A stretch of 64,000 nt of DNA from Protonemura montana (Eukaryota > Arthropoda > Insecta > Plecoptera > Nemouridae), in assembly GCA_947568835.1 (NCBI GenBank), contig OX387606.1, forward strand, positions 10,974,001 to 11,038,000, given 5' to 3'. Every line of letters starts with the position of its first letter. The stretch's first letter is position 1. Below, in pieces: positions 1-14,672 of this stretch. The notes beneath the pieces are model-generated. The model ran no database searches, was not told where the DNA came from, and was given only the letters and a program-made list of their open reading frames with translations. Position numbers and translations under genes: made by a program.

Positions 1-1174
1 CACCCTCTCGCCCGCTCCAGACCAAAGCCGCTGTCACGTGACATCTAGTACATTTTTGACGTACAGCTACCTGAAGTCAATATAGCCAATACCGCCCGTT
101 CCTCAAGAACACCATTGTAAGCCAAACTCCCACTAGAGCATGTAACTCATAAGTTCCATACCAACTTACAGTTCAGCACCTACTGTGTACAGGTTGCGAA
201 ATGCAGAGGACTTGGTTTGGAAATAACGCTTTCTCGCATGTGGACTTGCGTGTACCTCAACAATGTAACTCAACGAACAAAAGTTAACAGTAAAAAGAGT
301 CAGATTTTAATTCAACCCAAGAAAGTGAATTTACTCGCTTGTGACTGTTCCAATACTCTACGTGTGAACAAAGCGGGAAAAGTTCAAACTGGCTCTGAAT
401 TATCATTGTATTGGATGCGACTTTACCTTCCAAAGAAGAAAAAGGAGTTGAAGCAAAATTAAAATGCTTTTTAAAGACCACTGGTCTCCTGAACCTCGTG
501 AAAGAACAGAAAGCCTGTACCCGATGTTCGGGTGTAATTGTCTTCCGTGTGATTGTCTACGCACGTCCGCTGCAAGCGCATCTTACATCGTACCGTGTCG
601 CATTACGAGATGGAGGTGCGACAATCGTTTACCGATTTGCTTATTCGTCTGATCGAGATTTTGGTGCAACGGACAAGCGAGGGAAACGCCTCTCACCCAG
701 AGAACACGACGAGAAAATCGCGCGATAATTGTGCATCGGCAACGAACATTTCGAAAGTAAAATGTTGGTTTATGTAGCGATACTTTTTTGTTTTGTTTGG
801 GATTTTTTTGGTATTGAAAGGGATAAGTCTGCCGGCTTTTCATCTGCATAGGCGCTGCCATCATCAGGACAAACAGAAAACAAACGGATGAGTTTCATAC
901 GTTGAAATCCAGACTTTCATGGGCATTGCACGTTCCCCGCCGTTCAATTCAACTTCAATAATAATTGGAGAAAAGTTACAGCGATGGCCGAGTTTCGAGA
1001 AAAATCTGCTACCCGTTGAAGTCTGCAAGTCTCCGTTGACAGGGCAGCAAACAAAAGCGTCGTCTCCTTTGTCTTCGCGCCTTTGTGAGATCGACGGCGT
1101 CGATTCGTCTCCAGTCAAGCTGGCGTCGCTCCGAGGTAAAAACAACCCCTGCGAATGGCGCTCATCACCACGCA

Positions 1175-1470
1175 ACGACACCTTGCAACGACGGCGTCCA
1201 GTGCGTCGCTTTATACGCGCGGCTTCTCATCAACCGTAACGACGCGTGCTGAGCGCCGTCGTTTGTCTCCCTAGTGCGTCGTTAACCAAAACACGAGCGT
1301 TGGCCTTCGACGTCGCCGCTAAACGCAACATGGCGTCGGCCGTGTCGTAAAGCCGACGCCGACGCGGCAAGCAACTTGTCGCGCTCTAATTTAATTTCTC
1401 ATAACGCGCGCCTTCCCTGTCAGCGTCGTCGGCGCCCTCGCTCCCCTCGGCGCCTTCCCCTCCCCTCCGA
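1175..1470. other. CpG-rich patch with repeated CGACG/CGTCG words
   Basis: The base composition changes sharply to GC- and CpG-rich, with many overlapping copies of GTCG, CGACG and CGTCG on both strands. The patch contains a tiny six-codon frame beginning ATGGCGTCGGCC near 1,330 that stops at once, so it is not a gene. Similar patches recur downstream at about 9,825, 10,600, 13,985, 18,545, 32,060 and 46,890. The patch at 32,060 is the goliath promoter region, so the others could be regulatory, but that is inference. Confidence 0.5.
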
Positions 1471-1699
1471 AAAACCCCTCTGATCTCACTTGTTGCTCGC
1501 CACTTGTTCGATAAACTCGCTGCACACTGCAGGGAGGAAAAAGGGGAAAAGAAGAGAAAAAGGAGCGAAAAAGGACAACGGAACGGTTCCACATCAAAAA
1601 GGGACTACAGCAGGAAGCTTATGAGGAAAAAGAAAAGTCGGAAATGGGAAACTGGTATATGCGTGTGGGCGCTTAGCGGGTGGGTGGGGTGGGGAGAGG

Positions 1700-1702
<3 letters not shown>

Positions 1703-1731
<29 letters not shown>
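1703..1731 (+). repeat. Poly-G run of about 29 bases
   Basis: An uninterrupted G homopolymer in a GGTGGGG-rich neighbourhood. It makes an artificial glycine/proline-rich open frame on the two strands. Its exact length should not be trusted, because homopolymers this long are hard to sequence. Confidence 0.9.
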
Positions 1732-4700
1732 AGCGATTGTTTGGAAACAGTAACACAAAGGTGGCGCCAGGCGGTTCGTCTCCGCGCCCGATCTCACCAA
1801 GGTGCTAAGGTTCCGAAAAGGACACTTCAGCGTGGGGCTTTGAAGGATATTATGTCGCAGTCTGAGTAGCGTGGGCTGATGTTTCAATTGTCGGGTTCAG
1901 GAAGCAACAATACAAAAGTTTTTGGGTGTGGCTCTGTACGTGAGGTGGCAGCGATTACTATTCGTACGCGAAAATCTTAGACGCTCGCGACTAACTGCAC
2001 TTTTTAAGTTAATAATTTCAATAAAATGTGAACATTTTTTACATTTAAGTTGAAATGTAATGCGTGTGGTGCCTAGAATACTTTGGCTCAATAATTGAAA
2101 GTTAGGCACTACCCCGTAGAAAAAATATATTTGTTGAACCCTAAACAGAGGTGGCAAGCTCTATTTTTGTATCTGTACATGACAGTGGCCTGCATGTACC
2201 CCCAGAGACCATGTATTTTCAAATCTTCATCCTATTCGAGCGCATGATATGGAAGAGTTCCCGATGCAAGCCGACAGTGGTGCTGACTCTGAACCTCTCG
2301 CCGACGACGCAGAGGCAGGGCGTGCGTGGCGCTCTCAGAGCATGATATCGAGGAGGTGCAATTACGCACATGACTCTTGCTTGATGAATACATGCATATA
2401 TTAATTCCAGTCAGCGTCGTCCGGCGGCCGCCACAGCCGATGTTTCCAAGAACTCTGCCATGCACATAGGCCTTTGGGGCGATTGGCTACCTTGCCTCAA
2501 CATGGTGCTATAAACTACTGGAATTAAATGTGAAAAATGAGTAAATATCTGCGAAAATTAATTGTGCTGTCGTTAAAGATTTTCTTTTTGTTCATCTGAT
2601 CGTCGATTTTTAAATTGTCAACAGCTACAAACAGTGTATACTATAATAGATTCACGAATTGTAGAAATACACTTCACTGTTTTATTTTCACTGTCTTTCT
2701 GCCATTTCTACTAACCCGTGGCTGTTGGTTCGTCGTTTTTGTCCACGAGTCCGCGAACGCAATCACTTTGAACTTTTTTCCAAATCAATAAAACGTTGTT
2801 GTAATGTGTTTTGTGTTTTAGGTTCTGTCTGTATGGTCTGTTGGTCACGCAAAGGAAAAGTTCAATGATGTCATGTGAAGGTGCATTTTGAACAGATCGT
2901 TAGCGACACATTTTTTACCTGGATTCGGAAAAAGTGTGATAAATTCGAAAACTTTATCGCAGTGCAACTTTCTGTAAGCCTGTGGAGGTTAAATTTATTT
3001 TTTACAACTCAATGATATAGGTACAGGTGCAATTACTTACTTCAATACTTTCTTGCTACATGTGTAATAAAGTTTGAAACTGTAATTTATAGCGATGTAA
3101 TTTAAAAATAAGAAAAAAAAAAGCTGGGTCGTCCCAGAAATGTTGAGTTTTTCCCTAATAACCGTGGGGTGTAAAAAGACACGTTTGCAATTTCCAACTT
3201 GCAGCAACTAATCGAACCAGCACATAGACATTCAAGCTGAAGCCCGGGAAACCGCGAGTTAAGAAGGATAAAAAAAGACTGACTCGATCAAGAACTGCGA
3301 TCGTTTCTCATCCAAGCCGAGGAGGAATCACGAAATTAACTGCAGTTGAAACTTGAAACTCTCCTCCAACCTGCAACTTATAATAGTTGCTATCAGGTTA
3401 TAGCTATTTTAAACTTCATCACCGGAGGAGAGCGTAATTCTGCCATCTCAATCAGCGAACACTCAGTCAACAAAATTGGAGCGCGATATTGACGGAGTAG
3501 TTTATTTTTCTAATAAAACTTTTACCTAACTAACGTCAGCGTTAGAGAGAAAATATATTTTCCGAGAAGTGGATGGTAATCCTACCCAGTTGAGCGCGCT
3601 CTTCGGCCAGTTTGTAGGAAACCTGGCACGAAAAGCTGCGGGAAAACGAATCAAGTCCGATAATTGCAGCTAGGAAAATAGTTTATTAGAATATCGCAAC
3701 AACGCATCCGTTCGATCGATGCATTGGGCGTGTCCATATCAATACTGCAATTAAATGCGTAGTGGTCAGATTGTTATCTACGAAGACAAGCAGCGAGTCA
3801 ACAAAATAGTGGACAGCCCATGCATTTTGTGCAAAGTTATAGACTTCCACTTTCCAGGGGTCGAAAAAGAAAAGATAATAAAGGACGCCCTTCCTCCGTC
3901 AACACTTGCCCCGTAGTGTTGCAATGTTCGTGCTTCGAACAAAGTTTGGACGTTTTCCAAGCGAGGTTCACCACGCGTTGACAGCCATTCGGATCCTCCA
4001 GTTTCCTGTAGTTCGATAGATGTTCGGAGCTCGGAGGAATAATTTCTAAGTGTACTATCGCAGAATTAGGTCCCCTGCCACTAGTTTTTAAAAGATCCCC
4101 CTTAGAGACTTTAAAACAATGTCTATTTTCCAATATTGCGGGAAAAGTGACTTTCAACAACCTGTATGAGCTAACACTTAATATAAATAATTGAATTTCA
4201 CAGACATTTAATCCAAATAGATTTTTCAGTTTTATATGCAGGTTACACTCATGAAACAAACTTTGGAAAAACAGTAAAAACAAAAAATATAATTGTGCTA
4301 ACTCCAATACCCCCACGCGAATCAATCAAGCAGTGAGCGGTATCGTCGCTTTAGGCTCTCCGACCAGACAGGTAGCAGTGGCCGATCACGCGTGGCACTG
4401 GCAACGCTGGACAGGTACCTGGAAGCTTTGCCCACGGATTGCTCCAGGCTTGAAGCCTCCCAGGTTCCCACGGTACTGGCGAGATACAGCTACAGGTGCC
4501 GGCCGCGTCGTCCGCCTGCCTACCTGGCCGGCCGAAGACTACCTGCTACTCGCCAACGGGGCCAGTGGCGGACACACACAGGCCCGATGTGGTGCTTTGG
4601 TGGCCGGGGTTCGGCCCCAGAGTGGGTGAGCTTTGTTCAGAGAGGTTTTTTGAGCAGTTAAGCACAGGTGGTTCAATCAAAGTATGTTCAGGGGGTGGAA

Positions 4701-7700
4701 GCCATGGATATGCTGAGATCGCCCGTGTTGTAGAGATTCGAAGTTTCTTGGTCTTATTGTAGCCGAGGATGAACGTTTCCCCAAGAGAAAACAGACGGTC
4801 CATGTTTTAAGTGGATGTTTTTATGCTATAGCGAGGATGTGAACTTACTTTTGAAACGGTGGTCTGCTAGGACCTTCTGGTTAGTCCCGAAAGATGGTAA
4901 ATATCGCAAACCGTATGTCAGATGTTAAATATCCAGGCTTTCTGCGCTTTTGCCCTTGGCTGTATCAGAACCCTCACCTCCTACGCGAGAAAACGTAATT
5001 AGTGGCGCTGACTCTCATGATAAAGTTTTCCAAAGAAGGTTTGGTATAAACAAAACGAAATCCAACAAAAAGGCCGAACCCCGTGGTTTGTGAGCAGAAT
5101 TACAATCTAAATGAGCTCTCGAGACATCTTCGCCTCAATGACCGTTTAAGAGGAATAACAAACGAATCGCACGTCATGCAACAAGAAATTTGCAAAAGCA
5201 TGTTCAAGTGCATGCCTGGTTGTCATGACACCCGTCGCGCCCGACCACATTCGTCTCCGAGCTGCGCTTTCGGATTGTGTGCCTCGATCAGCCGCCACTG
5301 CGTGCGCAGGGTCCTCCGCGAAGGCAGCTTCTTTTCGGTGTGGCCACGCGAACAATTGGGGTGCCCAGCGCCGCGGCCACTCGCCGAGGAGCACTCGTTT
5401 CATGCTCCTTTACACGCGGCGTCATAGAGAGGTGTATACGCGCCTTGTGGTCCATTGATGAAATCGAGACCGACATAGTGGCGACGCAGTAAGAGTGTAC
5501 GTCATGCTTGTTGGAAAGAGATGAATGTGTCAGAAGGTGGCCCGGGGCCGAACCGGTGCCGTTTGCGTAACGCTTTTAGTCACAAAATAAGAGTGAAATT
5601 AATCGACACCGACACGCTGCGTTTTTCACTTCAGGGAGAGCGGCGCACGAAGCATTTCGGAGCATAAAATGCAGACAACGGATATTCTTTTGTTTCAATA
5701 TTTAAACTCATATGAGCAACCAAAACATAGTTTTGTAGATTAAGCAACAAGTTCTATTTTGGTCTCAGTGATTGATTTCCGTTTAAAAACAGAAAAGTGT
5801 TTGTACGTCTGATCAATTCTATTGCCGAGAGCGTGTTCTGATTTGAGAAATATAATTGGTTTTGTTGAAGTTCAAACTGAAAGTGTAGAAGCAAGCAACC
5901 CTTGATGGTCGGTAAGCGACTGACATGGGAGGTGGGCTGGCTGGCGTTCTTCGTGGCTGCAGGCTACGGGTTAGTGCTAGCTCCCAGCAGCCAGCTACCT
6001 CCAAAGATCGAATCAACATGTTCGATAAAAAGTGGACGAAGCGGCGAACATAAAAAAAACTGGCGGCCAGCCGCCGGACCGGCCAGCACTATTTGCCGAT
6101 CAAAGAGAAGTTGTTTAAAGCGAGACAAAAACGGTGGGATGGGATGGTACGGCATGGTCCATGGCCGGAGCGCGAATCGAGCCGCCCTATCCGCGTGTGA
6201 GAGCGAGTGTTGCGAAGTGAACACATGTTGACCACCGCTCCCCGGCTTGGCTGTCCGTGCACCGATTCATTCACGGAGAGCGAAGTCTTCGATGGGTATC
6301 GCAGATCCGGGGGCGATTTCGTTTCCGTCCCTCGATTAGAATTGGAAGGAAATCACGCGCGGCGGCACAGGAAAGAGCAGTTAGCATAATGTGATTCATG
6401 TGGAGGATCAGGACACGATGAACAGATGATCCGATTGTCTTATGATAGATTTGCTATATACAATTGAGCTCTGAATTTGATATTTTCCAAGGATGACGAG
6501 GGCATGTCAATCTCAGAGACAATACCCTATACAATGTTTCTGGATAGCTTTCCCTCAGAACAGCGTTCAGGAACTGAACGGTCTTAAAATCTGATACATA
6601 TAACAATTCACCGACAAAAATACCGGAATTTCGGATTTTTTTAAATCAAATTCGCACGCTAAAAGAAGTGAGTTGATCTCAAAGTCCTCAACACCGAGCG
6701 ATCGCTGCCTACCAGTACCGCCGGCCGCGAAGGGTCAAGCCGGCGTGACGTGGCAGGGCCACTTTGCCGCCCAAAATAGCCCCTTGAGCCGCGGCGGGAC
6801 CGGCAAATGTCAACGCCGCTCCCGACCTCGCCCGTCGGCGTCGCTGTCGCCGTAGGTCGATTAATTAAGCACTACTTCCGTTACGTCGGTGTGGGGAGCC
6901 TAGGTATGTTTCGCTGGATGCACAAGAGGTTCCAAAATAGTTATAGCCCACAGACTTGATCTTGGAACCCATGATCTTGGAAACTGTTCTTTCAAACTTT
7001 CTGCAATGTTGTTGTTATTTACATAGGGAAAGAATATACGAGCTTCGGCGTTGCCAGTTGCATCTCTCCAGAACGAAGAGTGCAAAACTTTGGGTCCTCG
7101 TCCTCCAATGACCGTCTCAACAAACCCTTTCAGGATGTCAAATCTTTACTTTCGCAGTAAACAAATGTTGTGTCAATGTGAAGCTGAACATCACTACAAT
7201 TTATTAAATAAATCCAACATAGGCTCTTTTCCAATCGGTATGACTCAAAACAAGTATACCGTTTCTTTTTTAGTTGAGAGCATTGCATAATCAAATTAAG
7301 TGATAAATACCTGAATCAGATATCAAATAAATTCCTGTGGTAACATAAGATTTAGCAGAATTGAGAAGCGTCATTGCGATCTCCATGGCTCCCAAACATT
7401 AAATCTACCATTGCATATCCTACCTTGATCGTATTTTTTGTATTCGAAGTTGGCAACACAAAAGGCTACCTTATAAAATGTCTGTACATAACAGCATTAG
7501 CGGGGAGCGAAACAATCGCAAGGATAGGCATCCTAAATGATACCAACATTGAAATTGGCACTAGGCCGCTGCCATCGCTGCAATGGTAAATCTGTTCCAC
7601 GTTTCGCGGTTTATAGAGAAGCGTTTCGACAGCTAGCTGGTTTCACCCAGTGGATTTTGGCCACAATTCGATTGGATCTGTATTGCACAACATCCGGTCT

Positions 7701-9824
7701 CTTGACGCAGAGGAACGCGATTCGAGAAACAGGCCTGTTTAAAGCTGTTTGATCGAAGAGCGGCAGAATTGTGTTTGTTTTGAGAGCACCACTCACCGAG
7801 GCGCAACGCGGAGGTGGCTGGAAATTGGGATGAAGTGCAGGTTGCACATCTCGGTCCTTGCCTGATGGTGAGGCATTTCGAAAGCTTGCATTTTCATCGG
7901 GAAAGGTATAAGCTTTAAGGTATAAGGTTGGTGAGACCCGAGATATAAAAGCGGATTTACTTCTGAAATTTTACTTCTCGACACTTTTGAACTAAGCATA
8001 CTATTTTCAAAATACATTTCTACTGGTTAATATTTTGTAGGCAAATACAGGTATATCGAGTGCTCACCTCGCCACAAATGTATTTGAAAATACTTGTGGA
8101 TTAAGTTCGAAGTAACAAAAGAAACATGGTGTAGTTTTCTACATCATCACGAAATTTGTAAAAAAGGGTAATTTTACAACATTTCATGACAGATAACGGA
8201 TAATTACAAAATATTTACTGTGGTACTTTGAGCCAAATCCATAATTGCTAGAAAATAAATCGCTGATGATTAATAATTTGTTGACAGAAACAGGTAAGTG
8301 CAGTTTTTATTGGTCATTAATCGAGTTCATCGCGTACTTGTTCGCAGTGAAATTCAATAAAATACTTTAAGTTGGCAAAGCGAGTGACGACCATCGATAA
8401 TGCAACACTAATAAACAATTTCGTATACAAGCAAACGGGATAAGTTAGAAGCACAAGACCACATGAATGGTCAGATAATTGTTTCTGTACTAAATGAAAA
8501 TGCCCAAGGTAAGTTGGGTTGAGGTTGGTACATGTTACGTGACGTCCACGTGCACAGAGGAATACGCAGGCAATTTCTCTTATCTCACCAGATACGCCAA
8601 CAAAAAAAACGCAGCGCAGTCATGCCAACCACCGATTGTTTTACGTCAATCAATTAGTAATTAACTATGATATCAGTTTGACCGTATCTAATCGAGCCGA
8701 TCGATCACGTTCGCGGGGCTCGTGGAGAAGCGAAAATGTTTTTTTATGGGTTACCATTTCATGAGATCAGATCATTATGAAAGGCATTTATTTGCTGGAT
8801 AATCTTGTGATAACTTGATTTGACGATGAAATTTAGTGTAAATACAAATAGTAACAAATTCTCAATGGTCAACAAAAAAGAGAACAAAAAATATTTACAA
8901 TCAATTTAGACAAAAAACAGATTAGACCCAAATGGACTAGATGGGTTTTGTAATAAATGTGTGTAACTACAAATAAAATTAAATATGTTTATTTAAAAAA
9001 TGTACTACTTAGGTTTCCGCCAACTGCCGAAGTTCTATATATAGCCAAGTTAGTCAAAAGTCATAAATGCAATTCTGTTATCAACAAATGCATGATGATT
9101 GTAAACAATGCTACGTTATCAAGATATATCCCATAAACAAGAGAAATGGGCACAATATCTCGCTTAGCAATCTCAGCCTATTAATTTGCATCACAGCGAG
9201 TCAGCCTGTGAAATGAAACGCATCGACCCCTGCCTCCAAGCTCCTACCCCCCACGATCCCGAAGGAACCGAGGAGGCAATAAGCCAATAGCCCGGGCGGG
9301 CGGGTGGGCGCTCATCCTTCCAATAAAGTGACCGGGGATATTAGCATAGGGACCCATAGAGTCGAGACAGCGCCGAGACGGGCAGTGGTGCAGAGACGAG
9401 AATACCCTACGACAGAGTGCAACGTATGCCCTAGCAAAATTTGTATTTTTGATTCACACTTGAACGTATTCGAATAGCAACAAATGACTCATCAAAGCTT
9501 GACGAAAGGCATGCTACATTTAAAATATATTTAAATCTCAAAATCTGAATTCTTATTTTTTTCTTTTGAAAAGTTATCGTGTAAACTGTAAAGTAAACCG
9601 GTGAGTGAATACAATTTCGTTTCATATAATTCGCAGTCTCTATTTGTAACTAGTGAAGACAGCCTCTTTGAATCGTTTAAATGGCGAATCAAAAAAACAT
9701 TTTCAAAATCCTACAACCCGAAAAAGTACTCAAACTACACCACTGGAGCACAAGACGTCCGTCTTTCCGACGTACCAGCGAATCGCCTCTTGGTCATCGC
9801 AGCTGGCATAATCAATACACCCAG

Positions 9825-10115
9825 GCGACGTCGTCGTCGTCGAGGTCGCCGTCGTGAGGTCCGCTCCGTTCGCTCTGAGACGTCCGTCGGTGGGTGGGGG
9901 CGATGGGGGTGGCAGGGGGTGGGGATGGACATTCAGTCAGTCAGCGACGCGTGGTGGTCACTTTATTGCTTTTCGTCCCCATGGCAACCCCCCCAACCCC
10001 TCACGACGCCGCCATTGCACTACTGGGCCAAGACGTCGTCGATGCACTATAGCGTCTTTGTGTCATCGAGCGTAGACGTCGCCGGCCCCGGGCCGTGCGT
10101 TTCGACGCGACATGT
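9825..10115. other. CpG-rich patch with GACGTC/CGTCG words
   Basis: A dense cluster of CGTCG and GACGTC words on both strands, including a (CGT)n-like stretch at about 9,829-9,845 and several ACGTC sites up to 10,115. It contains an open frame rich in arginine or valine depending on strand, which I read as a composition effect. There is no TATA box with a spaced initiator that I can point to. Confidence 0.45.
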
Positions 10116-13100
10116 TCAGTCAATAAATTCGGGCGTTCGGTTTCTTGGAATGTGACGTGGTCACCTTAACCTTAGCTGTAATTCAAGAAGTGTCTCTCGA
10201 GCATTGGACGAAAGCTTTGCGAAATAGGAGGGGCGCAGTGCTTTTGTATTCTGGGGGTACAACTGTTAAGTTTTTCGACTCTTTCAGACGGCAAAATGTC
10301 GTGCCATATTGGCGTTTGGGTCGCCCAAAAACTTATTGCACGAAATGAAAATCGGAAACGAAGGTAATTTTCTCACGTCCGACACTTCCAAGAAGTTGTC
10401 TGCGGTCCGTCGAAACTTAGCGGCGCGTCGAGTCGTTAATCACGACACATCAATTAATTGCGTTCGCTAAGAACGCAGAGGCGGTTGATAACGTCAAAGC
10501 AGACAAAGCAAACGCACATCCCGAGCTCGGCCACTTTCAAACAGATCCCATGGCGATCAAAAGCGCGCACCAGCAGAACGGCATCTTGCAACCATTCTTT
10601 TTTTCCGCTTCGCAAATTTTCAAACATGTCGTACTTTTTTGCCGCCGCGCAGTCGAACAGTCCACAACACACCGCGACATGCATATTACGAGCGCATAGC
10701 GCGCCGCCATTTCGCCGTCTTGGAAGTTAGACTAATTACAATCGAAAGAGATGCAGCTCTGCACGGCCCGTTGTTATCTCGATTGTTCTCCCTGTGTCGG
10801 GTGTCCCGATGCCGCTGCGACGAGCGCCAGCTATGCGGACGCCGCATTGCTGGCATTCGGCGGCACCGCTTTTACCATCTTAAGACAATACACCCGCGGT
10901 ACGCTCGCGTCCGCAAGCGGTTGGGACTGCCAGCCGGCATGCACCCGCTGCGGATCGGACGTGCGTGGATTGTCTTTTGTCGTGCGTCGCGCTTGGTGCG
11001 TGAGATTTCGAAGTCGCCGTGCGTACGCGAGGTGGATGCGTAAATGGTTGTGTAGGGAGTCGCAGGTCCGGAGTGACTTGGTGGAGTTGGAAGGAGAGCC
11101 ATCGTTCGTGTTTACTTTTGGTCTGGTTTATGTGCACCGTTTTGGAGTGAACCACAAACATAGCAAACATTTTTTCTTCTCAATTACGTATTTTTCTGTA
11201 CGCTGGAAATGTGGAAAGATTTCCAAACGTGAATGCCACAGAAAGTAAAAAAATACTGTATGCATATACTTGAGATCATCCCAGCAAGGACATTGTCCAC
11301 CCCATGGACGATTCCCACTCATCGTGAGGCGGTTAAACAATCAGTAGAAACAAAGCTCGTGTTTGGCCGTTTTACTCAGCTTATTGTCACGATTTTGGGC
11401 TTTGGGAGTATGATAATAAATCAATGACCTTGAAAATACCGGAAAATAACCCCTTGTCAGCACAATTATCATCGCGCTGAAGATCGCCAATGGGCTGTTT
11501 CCAGTTCACGCGCTCTTTCCAAGAGAGGACCATGATCAATTCCATTGGTGCCGAGAAATGGCTGTGAGAGAAGCCGTTAAAAAAAACCTCACTGCCTCCA
11601 CTTTCACCTTTCCCCGAAGCCACTGGTTCGATCTCGCGTTCGACACTGTCAATATAGCGTCGGAACGCCCGCCTGATGAGCTACAGGTGGATGTGGATCG
11701 GGAAAAAACGGGACGCTGCGACGGTGGTAAGCCCCCGCGGGAACTCGATTGAATCGAGGTGAGGCCCTGGCATTCGGAGAGTGGAAAATGGAAAAACGGA
11801 AAATTGTCGGTTAAAAGACTCTTAGCGGCTGTCGAGAGTTTTGTATTTAAAACTTGTTTTTGTAAGTTTTCCGCGAATTGGGGTTTCCGCGAAGAGGCTG
11901 TTTACCATTGGCGATCGTTCTTCGCGAACATGAGTCTAATCTGTTGTAAGAATGCTTTCTTTTCGCAGATCGAAGAAGATCACACTGTTTTTAATCAATG
12001 CTCTAACGTAATATATATTTAATTCGTATGGCTGATGACGGAATACCCTATCACATTGTCGCGGTCGGCTGATATTGTAGGCTGATATGGCCCATCTGTG
12101 ACCCGATGACCATACCGCTCAATAGCGGCAAGGGTTTCAAACGGTTGCTTGCATGTGTGCCATTAACCAACTGACCAAAAAAAGGCATGGCAATAGCGTT
12201 AATTGTCACAAACAATTGACCTCTTGACGATATGTCAGGCGCAAATCAGAGCCCACTCCAAAAGACAATCCCCCTTTGTATGCTCCCGACCGTAGCGCGG
12301 TTTCCCGATATATAGTAATTAAAACCATCCCAATCAGTCCATCGCACTGGACGGTGTCAAGTTTCACTCGCTCTTTGAGTGATATCACTATTAGCAGGGC
12401 AAGCATTCAATCAGTCATCGACCACTTACTGAGACCCGCAGAGTGGTGTACAACCACAGTCGCTCTACACGGGTGTCATGCCGGCTGGCGGACGGGTGTC
12501 ACCGTCGAGGGGCAGCCGCTGCAGCGAGCAACGAGTGTACGCCCGTGTCAAACAAAAAGCTGCGCAGCGCTGCCCGATCCAGGTTAACGATAATCTACGG
12601 CGGCTGTTTTATTATAATAGCTAAAGCGGCGACTCGTCTTTACGTTACAACTAGTTTCTTGCCGCGAATGCGGCGACCATGTCAGCGCTATAGGCCTAGC
12701 ACGCTGTAGGCCTCGCACGCTGGCGAGAGCCGCGGTTTGTGGAGAGTGGTGATCTGGTGCGGCTAAAAAACTGTAATTGGCAGCGAATTACCATGTGATA
12801 TTTGACTTAGAGCTGAGGTCAATGTGGTCGGAATATTTATATGCTTAAATTGGTTCCAGATAGTATAGCATTCCTGTAGTACATAAAAACAAATTGTTCC
12901 ATACGTTCTGCCCGAAGCAAAATAAAGAAAACTGTATCAACTCCTGAAAACTAGCGAGTAAAGGATTTCATCGCAATGTCCACTTTTCTGTAACATTTTC
13001 CCGTTTAGATACGATGAAATGAGGAAAGTCTATATTCTCTTCTACTTCGAGAAAAATGACATAATCCTTGATCAAATACGCGCAGAGGTCGCCACTCGCC

Positions 13101-13984
13101 AGCTACTATAAGTCTCTCCTGTTCAACCGTATACGTTATCATTCCGCGAGTTCGGTGTATTTCGACTCCTGCCGTCACGTGGACTTATCCCCAGCATGAC
13201 ATGTCCCCATGACAGGCCCGTCGAACACTTTTTATCCACTTTTCCCACGCCCCTTTGTCCACTGTATACCGTGTCTTGGACCGCAGTAGCGAACCGCGAG
13301 CGAGCGAGCCAGCCGGCCGGCATTGGTGATGCATGTTCAAAAATGTGGTCCGCGCAGCCATTTTGCATCGTTCACATTGTTGATGTCGGTTGTTAATGTA
13401 CCGGGCGACTCCGGCGTGGAGCGATTACGGTGACCGATAAGACGGATACGTTGCGACCAGAGCCTCTGCATGAGGATGTCCATATGCTCATCGCTAGTTT
13501 GGTCATCAGCTCTACAAGGATTACGATCAGTGGAAGATAAAATATTCCATTGGAAGTGAGGTCCAGAAATAATGTAAGGAAATATTCGAAATTTTGGTTT
13601 CCTTTGCTGTTGAGGTTTTATTTTTTTTAACAGTTATTTGCGTTTGGGTCTGTGTGAACAATAACCAAGACGACTGGGCGTTGTCCTGTAATATGCGCCT
13701 ATTTGGCATGTAATAAATAAGGGCCTTATTTGATGAAAGGTAATAAATGGTACCCATTTTTTCAATCCTGTAGCGCAAGGATGTATCGTATTTCTTAGAT
13801 TTGTATCGTCTCCAGCAATAGGTAGGTGTCAAGACAGAATAACCACTTTTCAGTTAAAATTTTGGTTGGATGAAACGAAAGAGAGTAAGCAACGACTCAC
13901 GACTAGCAACCAAAGTAAATCGCGAATGTAAATGGCAATTAATTCAAATGAGTATCATTTTGGAAAGAATAACGCTAGCCGGGT

Positions 13985-14165
13985 AGAGTGACATCGTGCA
14001 CGTCCAGCGTCCCTCGCCAACGGCGACGGCCAGTGTAGACGACACGCACGTCGTCCAGGCGTCGCCGTCGCGTCTACCTGCAGCCGACAGCACGCAAAGC
14101 GGCGTCGCGACGGCAGACTTGACCCCGCGGACCCAACACTAGTCGCACCGCATAGGGACATGTCA
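13985..14165. other. CpG-rich patch with CGACG/CGTCG words
   Basis: The same word composition as the other CpG-rich patches, with ACGTC, GGCGACGG and CGTCGCCGTCG in close succession. The minus-strand open frame across it (13,955-14,287) is arginine- and alanine-rich and lacks any recognisable domain. Confidence 0.45.
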
Positions 14166-14672
14166 CGCACAGGGATCGGTCGCCCCCCTCTGGTGTCGCC
14201 TAACGGCTCGGGGAACAAGACATCAAATCGGCGGGTCGTGTTCACCAGAGCTATATCGGTGCTAGAAGAGATTTTTGTGTTGCCCATTTATAGATGATGA
14301 CAGAAAATAAAATCTTGACAAGTCTTCAATAAAAATTATGTACCATTATTTTGTGCAACACAAGTTCAAGACTATTATTTGCAATTTAGTCTGTAATGGG
14401 TCAGTATCTCTATTCAAAAGAGAGCCAAACCATGATGGATAAATGTTCACTCTCCCTGTCAACGGGGCAAAATATTTGTACGATACAAAAAGTGACCGAA
14501 AGTGCAAATAAAACTCGAGAAATTTGGTGATCTTGCTGCGCCTAAACGTAAGATCTTTAGATTTTTTATAAAAAGCTAGGACTCTTGTAGGTTTCGGAGT
14601 TGTCAAAAAAAAGAACGACTGTGCGAGTCAGTTATTGACATTGCGTGCCGCCTTACAGCCCCCTTGCAATCA

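Larger units (their letters stand above)
1..9200. other. Intergenic or distant intronic DNA without a supportable gene
   Basis: I see no protein-coding exon here. Open frames of 60-160 codons occur on both strands, but none shows a domain motif, a credible signal peptide plus downstream exon, or a family I recognise. The frames around 4,333-4,660 and 5,083-5,490 sit in GC-rich patches where stop codons are rare by chance. The stretch from about 7,900 to 9,200 is AT-rich, with many TAAT/ATTA words, and looks like ordinary intergenic DNA. Named sub-features (poly-G run, CpG patch) are listed separately. Confidence 0.6.

Noticed and set aside
4333-4660. Two overlapping frames in a GC-rich patch
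   Set aside because: Several frames are open together, as expected from low stop-codon density in GC-rich DNA, and none resembles a known protein or transposase.
9601-10155. 184-codon frame with an Arg-rich centre
   Set aside because: It spans the transition from AT-rich DNA to a CpG-rich patch. The Arg run is a translated (CGT)n stretch and there is no domain.
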